Shown here: positions 55,246 to 64,000 of the stretch, piece by piece
Numbering within the stretch: position 1 is the first letter of the stretch
How the letters are laid out: every line of letters begins with the position of its first letter
Origin: Erinaceus europaeus
Lineage: Eukaryota; Chordata; Mammalia; Eulipotyphla; Erinaceidae
DNA: 64,000 nt
Assembly (NCBI RefSeq): GCF_950295315.1
Contig: NC_080162.1
Span: 72,112,697-72,176,696 of the forward strand
Direction of reading: 5' to 3'
The notes under the pieces: generated by a model
What the model was told of the DNA's origin: nothing
Database searches by the model: none
What the model saw: the letters and a program-made list of their open reading frames with translations, nothing else
Position numbers and translations under genes: made by a program

Positions 55246-57028
55246 ATGGCATTAAAATATCTTTAATCTATTATATCAATATATGTCAATGGCCTGAATT
55301 CACCTATTAAAAGGCACAGAGTAGGAAGATGGATCAGAAAGCACAACTCAACAATATGCTGTCTACAGGAAACCCACCTAACTCAGCAAGGCAAACACAG
55401 ACTCAAAGTGAAAGTATGGAAAAACTATCATACAAGCCAATGGCCCACAAAAAAGGGCAGGAACAGCTATTCTCATATCTGACATGACAGACTTTAAAAT
55501 ACATAAAATTTAAAAAGATAGGGATGGACACTACTTAATGCTCAGTGGATCAGTCAATCAAGACGACTTGCCAATTATTAACATCTATGCACCCAATGAG
55601 AAGCCATCTAAATACATCAAACATCTACTGAAAGAGCTACAGCAATATATTAACAGCAACACAGTTATAGTAGAGGACTTTAACACCCCATTCTCTCAAC
55701 TTGACAGATCATCCAAGCAGAAAATCAATAAAGACATGAGAGAGCTAAATGAGGAGATAGATAAAGTAGAACTATTGGATAGTTTCAGAGTCATTCATCC
55801 CAAGAAAATGGAATACATATTCTACTCAAGTCCACCGGGTCATTCTCAAGGATAGACCTTATGTTAGGCCACAAAAACAGCATCAGCAAATTCAAGAGCA
55901 CTGAAATCATCCCAAGCATCTTCTTAGACCACAGTGTAAATAAACTAACACTTAACAATCAACAAAAGATTAGTAATTGTCCCAAAATGTGGAAGCTCTA
56001 CTTAACAACTACTTAACAACTACTGGGTCAAAGAAGAAAGAAAGGAAGAAATAAAAATGTTTCAAGTATTCGATGAAAATGAAGGCACAAGCTACCAAAA
56101 TATTTGGGACACAGCTAAGGCAGTACTGAGAGGGAAGTTCATAGCCATACAAGCACACACTAGGAAACAAGAAAAAGCACAAACAGCCTGATTGCACACC
56201 TTGAAGACCTAGAAGAAGAACAAAGGAACCCTAAAGCAACCAGAAGGACAGAAATTACTAAAGTTAGGGCAGAAATAAATAACATTGAAAATAAGAAAAC
56301 CATACAAAAGATCAATGAAAGTAAATGTTGGTTCTTCGAAAGAGTGAACAAAATTGACAAACCTTTAGCCAGACTCACTAAACAAAAAAGGGAGAAGACC
56401 CAAATAAATCAGATAATAAATGAAAGAGGAGATATCACAAGAGACACCGCAGAAATTCAACATACCATGCTAGGCTTCTATGAACAACTATATGCCACCA
56501 AGCTAGAGAACCTGGAAGAAATGGATGATTTCCTAGATACCTATGAACATTCAAAATTAAATAAAGAGAAACTAGAAAATATGAATAGACCCATCACAGC
56601 TAACAAAATTTTAAGTTAAAAAAACCTTCCCAAGAATAAAAGTCCTAGACAAGATAGTTTTACAAGTGAATCTATAAAACCTTCAAAGAAGAACTAATAC
56701 CTCTACTTTTAAAAGTCTTCCAGAAGATTGAAGACACAGGAATACTCCCTTCCAGCTTTTATGAAGCCAACATCACTCTGATACCAAAAGCAGACAGGGT
56801 CACAACCAAAAAAGAAAACTAAAGACCAATATCTCTGATGAACATAGATGCCAAAATATTGAACAAAACTCTAGCCAGCCAGATACAGCAGTATGTTAAA
56901 AAGATTGTTCATCATGACCAAGTGGGGTTTATTCCAGGCATGCAAGGTTGATTTAATATATGTAAATCAATCAACGTGATCCACCACACCAACAAAAGCA
57001 GAACCAAAAACCACATGGTTATATCAAT
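55246..57028 (+). pseudogene. L1 ORF2, first part (endonuclease to N-terminal RT), disrupted
   Basis: ORF2 of L1 nicks target DNA and reverse-transcribes. Visible: endonuclease segment CLQETHLTQQGKHRLKV (catalytic Glu), a short intact stretch at 55538-55855 with IINIYAPNEKPSKYIK and DFNTPFSQLDRSSKQK, and linker/N-terminal RT at 56344-56619 (NKIDKPLARLTKQKREKTQI). RT boxes follow near 56820-57000 in more than one frame. Several stops and frameshifts make it non-functional. It stops where the antisense element inserted. Confidence 0.9.
57017..57028. repeat. Target-site duplication, left copy (12 bp)
   Basis: GGTTATATCAAT, identical to 58408-58419. In the uninterrupted L1 it occurs once (frame ...[16 protein letters not shown]...). 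Confidence 0.95.
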
Positions 57029-58407
57029 TCTTCTTCTAGCGTTTGCCCTTCTTCTGTAGCCAGTCAACAGCGTCAGGTTGAGCCTGATGTAAAGTTTCGA
57101 GACCTCCTTTGAATCTGGAGAGGTGGCAGTCGTTGACTATGTGGGTCATAGTCTGTCTGTAGCCACAGGGGCAGTTCGGGTCGTCTCTGGCTCCCCAGCG
57201 GTGGAACATAGCGGCGCACCGGCCATGGCCTGTTCGATAGCGATTGAGGAGGGCCCAATCATAACGTGCTAGGTCAAAGCCGGGTTGACGCTTGCAGGGG
57301 TCTGTGATGAGGTGTTTATTCTTTACCTCAGCTGACTGCCAACTCTGTTTCCAAGAGTCTGGAACAGAGAAATTCAGTGTAGGCATAGGAGACCAGATTG
57401 GATGACGAGACGTCAAGCGTTGAACAGGGTGGGCGAAGATATCCGCGTATATTGGCAGGTCCGGTCGAGCGTAGACGTGGGAAATTAACTTAGATGATGC
57501 CGCATCCCAACGAATATCTGGCGGGGCGATGTTGCTAAGAACTGGCAGCCATGGAACCGGGGTGGAATGGATGGTTCCAGAAATTATCCTCATGGAGGAA
57601 TATAATTTGAAATCGACCAAGTGGACATGGGGGCTACAGAACCATACTGGGGCACAGTATTCTGCAGTGGAATAGCATAATGCCAGAGATGATGATCGTA
57701 GTGTGGAAGCGCTCGCGCCCCATGAGGAGCTGGCCAGTCTTGCAATGATGTGATTCCTCGCACCCACCTTTGCTGCAGTTTTTATGAGATGTTCGTGAAA
57801 TGACAGGGTGCGATTGAGAGTAACGCCAAGATAGACTGGCTGGGCTTCATGCCGGATTCTTGTATCATCAAGCTGCACATTAAGCTCACGCGAGGCCGAG
57901 GCATGGTGTAGATGGAAAACAGATGATACCGTTTTTGCAGTGCTAGGGATTAGTCGCCATTTTTTACAGTAATCAGATATCAGAGACATGTCTTTCGGGA
58001 GTGTTTCCTCGAGGATGTCGAACTTGGATGCCTGAGTTGCACAGCAGATGTCATCGGCGTAGATGAACTTCCTTGAAGAAGTTTCTGGAAGGTCATTGAT
58101 GTAAATATTAAATAGCATAGGAGCCAGAACAGAGCCCTGGGGGAGGCCACTTGAGACAAGTCTCCATCTGCTAGACTTGTCACCCAGATGCACCCGAATC
58201 TTCTGTTTTGGAGAAGAAACGATATAGTGTTGGCCACCCATGGAGGCAGGCATCTTGAGATCTTGACTAGGAGACCACGATGCCAGACCGTGTCATAGGC
58301 TGCTGTGAGATCAACAAAGACAGCACCCGTCTTTAAATTCTTCTGGAACCCATTTTCAATGTAAGTTGAGAGGGCCAGGACTTGTTCGCAGGTAGATCTT
58401 GTTCGCA
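57029..58407 (-). mobile_element. Non-L1 non-LTR retrotransposon, 5'-truncated, antisense in L1
   Basis: 1379 bp on the minus strand bounded by a perfect 12-bp target duplication. It encodes the RT-to-C-terminus part of a non-LTR ORF2-like protein whose RT signature (GLPQGSVLAPMLFNIYINDLP region; YADD) is of the Jockey/CR1-like group rather than L1 (which reads [18 protein letters not shown] and FADDM in the same window). It is GC-richer and CpG-richer than the surrounding L1. The 3' end has no poly(A): TAG, AAGAAGA, then target. The 5' end is truncated inside the RT domain with a short duplication. The exact clade is not decidable by eye. Confidence 0.93.
57036..58398 (-). pseudogene. Reverse transcriptase of the foreign retroelement, one frameshift
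   Basis: Truncated polymerase of a non-LTR retrotransposon. The upstream frame (58398 to about 58195) carries RT box A (GAVFVDLTAAYDTVWHRGL, catalytic Asp at about 58311) and NTISFLLQNRRF. A single-base frameshift near 58195 shifts to the frame of a 405-codon open stretch (57036-58253). Within that stretch are GLPQGS at residues 36-41, FIYADDIC with catalytic YADD at 65-68, the thumb/RNaseH-less linker VYLGVTLNRTLSFHEHL at 140-156, AEYCAPVW at 197-204, and a Cys-His knuckle (C361, C363, H371, C376) after RTGHGRCAAMFHRWG. Apart from the frameshift no stop interrupts it. The first 17 residues of the 405-codon stretch are out-of-frame translation, not protein. Confidence 0.92.
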
Positions 58408-58410
58408 GGT
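58381..58410. repeat. 17-bp-spaced duplication at the element's 5' junction
   Basis: 'cttgttcgcaggt' occurs at 58381-58393 and again at 58398-58410, the second copy running into the target duplication. It marks the 5' end of the inserted element (minus strand). Confidence 0.9.
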
Positions 58411-58419
58411 TATATCAAT
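58408..58419. repeat. Target-site duplication, right copy (12 bp)
   Basis: GGTTATATCAAT, identical to 57017-57028. L1 ORF2 continues immediately after it. Confidence 0.95.
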
Positions 58420-58770
58420 AAATACAGAGAAAGCCTTTGACAAAATACAACATCCCTTTATGATCATAATGCTACAAAAAATGGGAATAGATGGAAAATT
58501 CCTGAAGATTGTAGATTCTATATATAGCAAACCTACAGCCAACATCATACTCAATGGTGAAAAACTGGAAGCATTTCCACTCAGATCAGGTACTAGGCAG
58601 GGCTGCCCACTTTCACCATTACTATTCAACATAGTGTTGGAAGTTCTTGCCATAGCAATCAGGCAGGAGCAAGGAATTAAAGGGATACAGATTGGAAGAG
58701 AAGAAGTCAAACTCTCCCTATTTGCAGATGACATGATAGTATACACAGAAAAACCTAAAGAATCATGAAG
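58408..58770 (+). pseudogene. L1 ORF2 reverse transcriptase, middle part
   Basis: Open for about 120 codons: [13 protein letters not shown] (RT box A region), [18 protein letters not shown] and [13 protein letters not shown], the catalytic box C of L1 RT. The frame is interrupted at 58771 by the nested L1 3' end and resumes at 60337. Confidence 0.93.
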
Positions 58771-60336
58771 AGCCCAACAACAGATGAGTGGCTGAGAAAG
58801 CTATGGTATATATACACAATGGAATACTATGCAGCTATCAAGAACAATGAACCCACCTTCTCTGACCCATCTTGGACAGAGCTAGAAGGAATTATGTTAA
58901 GTGAGCTAAGTCAGAAAGATAAAGATGAGTATGGGATGATCCCACTCATCAACAGAAGTTGACTAAGAAGACCTGAAAGGGAAACTAAAAGCAGGACCTG
59001 ACCAAATTGTAAGTAGGGCACCAAAGTAAAAACCCTGTGGTGAGGGGTAGACATGCAGCTTCCTGGGCCAGTGGGGGGTGGGAGTGGGTGGGAGGGATGG
59101 GTCACAGTCTTTTGATGGTGGGAATGGTGTTTATGTATACTCCTAGCAAAATGTAGACATATAAATCACTAGTTAATTAATATGAGAGGGGGAAAATCAA
59201 TTGTATGTCTCAAAGTTTTTCAAAACACAAACTGAATCTTTTTAATATATAGGTTGTGTATTTGATATGCGGACTCTCTCAAAAGCCTAGACCAAGTATA
59301 TCAGAAGCATCCAATAGCACAGCTATATACAAGATACTGGATACTGTACAGCAAACCATAACAAAAGGACTTTTCAAAGTTAACCCAATTACCAAATAAT
59401 GTGATGATAACATTAACTATCGATTGTTTTTTTGAACCCTAAGACAGCAGGAACCTCACATCTCCACTATAGTGCCTCTACTTCCCCCAGTCCTGGAACC
59501 ATTGGATAGGGCCCACTTTCCTGTATGCCTCTCCCAATCCATATAAAATAATATTGCATCCGCCGATCACAACCTAACCAACACAATGATTGCCACCTCA
59601 ACATGCTTCACTTCAAACTGTGTCCAGAGATTTCACGTGTGGAATGACAACCCTTCAGATTCATTACTTGGGTGAGACCTTTCCTTTCATATACTCTAAT
59701 TTCATCTCAGGTGGTTCACTTTCTAACAAAGTCCCAAAACCTAGATATACACCAGTTTCTGTGAGAGAGAGCATATGTTCACATGTATCCATAAACTACT
59801 GCAAAATATATACCTGAAAGCAGAAGTACACTAGAGTTTGCAGTGAGTACCTCCCAAACACTTCCTCTCCACTATTCCAAGCTTTGGGTCCATGATTGCT
59901 CAACAATTTGTTTGGCTTCGTATGTTAACTCTCTTTTCAGTCACCAGGTTCCAGATGCCATCAGCATGCTGGCCAGGCTTCCCTGGATTGAAGACCCCAC
60001 CAATGTGTCCTGGAACTCAGTTTCCCCAGAGACCCACCCTACTAGGGAAAGAGAGAGGCAGACTGGGAGTATGGACCGACCAGTCAACGCCCGTGTTCAG
60101 CGGGGAAGCAATTACAGAAGCCAGACCTTCTACCTTCTGCAACCCACAATGACCCTGGGTCCATGCTCCCAGAGGGATAGAGAATGGGAAAGCTATCAGG
60201 GGAGGGTTTGGGATATGGAGATTGGGTGGTGGGAATTGTGTGGAGTTGTACCCCTCCTACCTTATGGTTTTGTTAATTAATCCTTTCTTAAATTAAAAAA
60301 AAAAATAAAGAGCTTCTCACCAAAAAAAAAAAAAAA
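58771..60336 (+). mobile_element. 5'-truncated L1 nested in L1, with 14-bp target duplication
   Basis: Starts with the last 60 codons of ORF2 ([18 protein letters not shown]...LSELSQKDKDEYGM) and continues with the long 3'-UTR family to '...ggagttgtacccctcctaccttatgg' and an interrupted A tail. Target duplication 'aaagaatcatgaag' (58757-58770) and 'aaagaatcctgaag' (60337-60350), 13/14. Its ORF2-to-UTR junction identifies the recurrent 3'-UTR repeats of this window as L1. Confidence 0.95.
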
Positions 60337-62065
60337 AAAGAATCCTGAAGAATCTAGCACGAAGCTTTTGGAAATCATCAGGTAATACAGTAAGGTGTCA
60401 GGTTACAAAATTAACATTCAAAAGTCAATGGCATTCCTCAATGAAACACTAAGTTAGAAGATATTGAAATCCAGAAATCAATTCCTTTTACTATAGCAAC
60501 AAAAAAAATAAAATATCTAGGAATAAACCTAACCAAAGAAGTGAAAGACCTGTATACTGAAAATTATGAGTCATTACTCAACGAAATTGAAAAAGACACA
60601 AAGAAGTGGAAAGATATTCCATGTTCATGGGTTGGAAGAATTAACATCATCAAAATGAATATACTACCCAGAACCATATACAAATTTAATGCTATCCCCA
60701 TCAAGATCCCAACCACATTTTTTAGGAGAAAAAAAATGCTACAAATGTTTATCTGGAACTATAAAAGACCTGGAATTGCCAAAACAATCTTGAGAAGAAA
60801 GAACAAAACTAGAGGCATCACACTTCCAGATCTCAAATGTATTATAGGGCCGTTGTCATCAAAACTGCTTGGTACTGGAACATGAATAGACATACTGACC
60901 AGTGGAATAGAATTGAGAGCCCAGAAGTGAGCCCCCACACCTATGGACATCTAATCTTTGACAAAGGGGCCCAGACTATTACATGGGGAAAGCAGAGTCT
61001 CTTCAACAAATGGTGTTGGAAACAATGGGTTGAAACATGCAGAAGAATGACACTGAACCAATATATTTCACCAAACACAAAAATAAATTCCAAGTAGATC
61101 AAGGACTTGGATGTTAGACCAGAAACTATCAGATACTTAGAGGAAAATATTGGCAGAACTCTTTTCTGCATACATTTTAAAGACATCTTCAATGAAACAA
61201 ATCCAATTACAAAGAAGACTAAGACAAGCATAAACCTATGGGACTACATCAAATTAAAAAGCTTCTGCACAGTAAAAGAAGCCACTACCCAAACCAAGAG
61301 ACCCCTCACAGAATGGGAGAAAATCTTTGCATGCCATACATCAGACTAGAGGCTAATAAGGAGAATATTTAAAGAGCTTGCCAAACTCAACAGCAAGAAA
61401 ACAAATAACCCATCCAAAAGTGGGGGGAGGACATGGACAGAATATTCACCACAGAAGAGATCCAAAAGGTGAAGAAATACATGAAAAATTTCTCCAAGTC
61501 TTTGATTGTCAGAGAAATGCAAATAAAGACAACAATGAGATACCACTTCACTCCTGTGAGAATGTCGTACATCAGAAAAGGTAACAGCAGCAAATGCTGG
61601 AGAGGTTGTGGGGTTGAAGGAACCCTTCTGCACTGCTGGTGGGAATGTCAGTTGGTCCAACCTCTGTAGAGAACAGTCTGGAGAACTCTCAGAAGGCTAG
61701 AAATGGACTTATCCCTATGATCCTGCAATTCCTCTCCTGGGGATATATCCTAAGGAAGCCAACACATCCATCCCAAAAGATCTGTGTACACATTTGTTAT
61801 TAGCAGCACAATTTGTAACAGCCAAAACCTGAAAGCAACCCAGGTGTCCAACAACAGATGAGTGGCTGAGCAAGTTGTGGTATACAGACACAATGGAATA
61901 CTACTCAGCTGTAAGAAATGGTGACTTTACCGTTTTCAGCCGATCTTGGATGGACCTTGAAAAATTCATGTGAAGTGAAATAAGTCAGAAACAGAAGGAT
62001 GAATATGGGATGATCTCACTCTCAGGCAGAACTGAAAAACAGTATCAGAAGAGAATGCACAAGTA
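60337..62065 (+). pseudogene. L1 ORF2, C-terminal part, disrupted
   Basis: Visible L1 landmarks: [73 protein letters not shown] and [21 protein letters not shown] (the C-terminal Cys motif region). Frameshifts occur between these blocks (about 60880, 61100, 61350, 61680). It ends near 'atgcacaagtag'. Confidence 0.9.
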
Positions 62066-62255
62066 GAAATTGAACTGGAACTGGTGTATTGCACCAAAGT
62101 AGAAAACTGGGGGGTGGGGGTAGTGGGGGTAGAATACAGGTCCAAGAAGGATGACAGAGGACCTATGGGGGTTGTATTGTTATATGGAAAACTGGGAAAT
62201 GTTATGCATATACAAACTATTGTATTTACTGTTGAATGTAAAACATTAATTCCCC

Positions 62256-62261
62256 AATAAA
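62256..62261 (+). terminator. L1 polyadenylation signal
   Basis: AATAAA followed by an A-rich tail to 62285, closing the L1 copy. Confidence 0.85.
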
Positions 62262-62285
62262 GAAATTAAAACAAAAACAAAAACA

Positions 62286-63765
62286 GAACTCAAGAACTGT
62301 GCCGAATTGATTGAAGAGAACCAGAAGACTACAGGGAGAGTTCCTACAGTGACAGGCACACTGGGGACTTGTTGATCCTACCACCTGCCTCATGTGTGTC
62401 TTGTGTAGTGCCCCCAACATCTGCCAGCTCTTTGTTTCTAGAAGTACTGCGGATGCCTCTGGGACTGCACACCTTGTGTGTGTGCCTTCCATCACTACCA
62501 CCTAGGTCTTGGGAAGCCATTAGGTCAGCTTTGACTTTCTGTGCTGAGCTATGCTGTGCCTCAGCTGATGTCACAGGCAAATGAAAAGGGCTTACACCAA
62601 AATTTAGGGAGAAAGTCAGATGGTGTCTGAAGACAGAACTTTATGGTTCTGGGCTTTGTGTTAACTGGCTAAAGGCCAGGATGTTTAAAGATCATATCTG
62701 ATGTTAGTACTACAGGGGAGTATCACTAGCTGCATGAGCTTCTTGAGCAATGGGGTGGATTATGAGAAACAACTGAACACAGTAAGCCCAAGGCTATTAT
62801 TTTTAGAAAGACCTTGAAAGTTTGGTCCCTGACTGGCATTTGAGAACTTGGATTTCTGAACGATTCTTACCATTCATTTTAGCTGTGCTAAACTGTAGAA
62901 GGAATATGGGGGAGTGGGAGGATCTGCTTTCCTTCTGGGTACCTTGAACTTTTGGGTATGTGCTAGGCAGAGGATACCTGCCCCCATTAAAAACTGTGGA
63001 GCCCAAGGCTCAGGTAAGTCTCCCTAGAAGACAATATTCTGTATGTGTTCTCACGATTAACTGCTGGAGGAATTGAGGACACCTAGTGTGACTCAGCTGG
63101 GAGAAAGTCAACTAAAACTCTTGAAAGTCTATGTCCAGCTTCCTCTAGACTTTGCGCCCCACCCACCCCACTGCACTCCCCACCATGCTGGTCTGACTTT
63201 GTGTCCTTTCATGGAAAAAAAAAGATCAGAGCAGTGAAGAAATCTCTATACTCAGTCTTCCTACTCAGTCCCTGGACCTGAGGGTGGTTGTGGAAATGTC
63301 CCCCATGCATGGAGAAAGGACCAGAAGGATTCAAGAGATAGACAGAAAGAAGATGTGTGAAGATGGGAGAAAGCAACAGCAAGAAAAGGAAATAGGGTTC
63401 AAAAGAAAGCAGTCCAGTAATAGGACTGAACTTAGAGGCTCTGGGGCTGCCACACCTCGTATGAGTTCAAAGGATAGTCCTCAGATGACCTTGCCAGCAC
63501 AGCTGTCCCAGGGAACAGAATGACTGACACTCCTGCGTCTACTGGGCAACAAGCATAGCAATGACAACACACACAGGCTGCAGAGGTGCACAGAATATGA
63601 AAGCCTTTGTCCATGAGGCAAAATGAATAATTATTATTGTTCCTAATGCAAAGGGCATTTAAAAGGGCACCTAGAGTGGCTATTTTCCCATCTGTTTGTA
63701 CTTCTCTGATAAAACCGACCCTGGTTTGCTGTGCATGTTCATTCAATAGGCTCCTTTGTCTCTTC
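62286..63765. other. Unique sequence
   Basis: About 1.5 kb without recognised repeats, splice-bounded exons or RNA genes. Confidence 0.4.
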
Positions 63766-63769
63766 CACT

Positions 63770-63863
63770 GGACTTTGATTTTCTTTCTTTTCTTTTCTTT
63801 ATAAAAAGGAAACACTGACCGAACCATAGGATAAGAGGGGTACAACTCCACACAATTCCCACC
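63770..63863 (-). mobile_element. L1 3' terminus, reverse, about 95 bp
   Basis: 'ttataaaaaggaaacactgaccgaaccataggataagaggggtacaactccacacaattcccacca' is the reverse of the long L1 3'-UTR end; everything further 5' is absent. Confidence 0.9.
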
Positions 63864-63894
63864 ATGGTCTGCCTTCCTCTTGTGATTTTTTTCC

Positions 63895-64000
63895 CCCTAC
63901 AAATCCACTGCTCCTAGAGGCCATTTCCCCCCCTGTTTTTGTTGCCCTTGTTGTTGTCGTTAGTGTTATTGTTGCCATTGATGCTATTCCTCTTGTGATT
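63895..64000 (-). mobile_element. SINE 3' module and tail, reverse, cut by window end
   Basis: 'ctacaaatccactgctcctagaggcc' is the reversed 3' module, then 'tttttgttgcccttgttgttg...attgttgcc' tail. The element continues beyond the window. Confidence 0.85.

Larger units (their letters stand above)
55005..62285 (+). mobile_element. L1 copy carrying two nested insertions
   Basis: Begins within the end of ORF1 ('gtggcaagatatttactgagtgctcaatgag'), then all of ORF2 (with breaks) and a 3' UTR ending 'ttccccaataaagaaattaaaacaaaaac'. Two other elements lie inside: 57029-58407 (antisense) and 58771-60336. Without them and their duplicated targets, about 4.3 kb of colinear L1 remains. A target duplication for the L1 itself is not evident. 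Confidence 0.95.

Noticed and set aside
57980..58237. 85-codon minus-strand frame overlapping the 405-codon frame
   Set aside because: Only its first dozen residues belong to the retroelement's RT; beyond the frameshift it is out-of-frame translation.
57029..58407. Possibility of assembly contamination by foreign DNA
   Set aside because: Exact 12-bp target duplication and uninterrupted L1 on both sides indicate a real insertion.
59373..60336. LTR or endogenous-retrovirus interpretation of the recurrent 3' repeat
   Set aside because: The copy at 58771 is joined directly to the L1 ORF2 C-terminus, ends in A-rich tails and lacks LTR-type ends or retroviral genes.

Overview
The window is mammalian, non-coding and repeat-dense. 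It carries several families of tRNA-derived SINEs with oligo(A), CAA or microsatellite tails, many LINE-1 (L1) pieces, and old MIR, L2 and MER5A relics common to placental mammals. The SINE heads (motifs such as gtagcgcagcgggttaag followed by ggatcccggttcgagcc, or ggtggcacacctggttaag followed by cctgcagggggaaagctt) match what I remember of hedgehog SINEs, so the best guess is a hedgehog-like eulipotyphlan. No search was run. No bacterial genes, CRISPR arrays, rRNA or intact host protein gene were found.

Layout. 1-34 kb is mostly unique intergenic or intronic DNA with SINEs, 3' ends of L1, L2/MIR relics and microsatellites. Two items there stand out. Near 10.3 kb on the minus strand is a promoter-like arrangement: a 14-bp homeodomain-type palindrome, a TATA box, about 50 nt of CpG-containing leader, an ATG in good context and a consensus splice donor. 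At 8.03 kb is half of a tRNA-Cys sequence between 16-bp direct repeats. 34.0-36.3 kb is the 5' part of an L1 (5' UTR, ORF1, start of ORF2). 36-50 kb is again unique DNA with repeats, including a weak exon candidate at 39.9-40.1 kb. 50.6-54.9 kb holds a cluster of L1 3'-UTR copies, one of them 5'-inverted. 55.0-62.3 kb is one L1 copy (end of ORF1, ORF2, 3' UTR) into which two other elements have inserted. 62.3-64 kb is unique DNA ending in repeat tails.

Main result. At 57029-58407, antisense inside L1 ORF2, lies a 1.38-kb 5'-truncated non-LTR retrotransposon that is not L1. It encodes a reverse transcriptase of the Jockey/CR1-like type (GLPQGS and YADD boxes, a C-terminal Cys-His knuckle) in a 405-codon open frame. 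It is flanked by a perfect 12-bp target-site duplication (GGTTATATCAAT), has no poly(A) tail, and ends 7 nt after its stop codon. It sits in a lineage-specific L1 yet is almost intact, so it must be young. Because the CR1-group elements inherited by placental mammals (L2, L3) are ancient and decayed, I infer a candidate horizontal transfer, probably from an invertebrate. This needs a database search.

The other elements illustrate L1-driven retrotransposition: many L1 and SINE insertions have readable 9-16 bp target duplications, two SINEs share one target site, and others are nested. Repeat family names are from recognition of consensus features only; boundaries are approximate (often +/-10-30 bases) unless a target duplication defines them.
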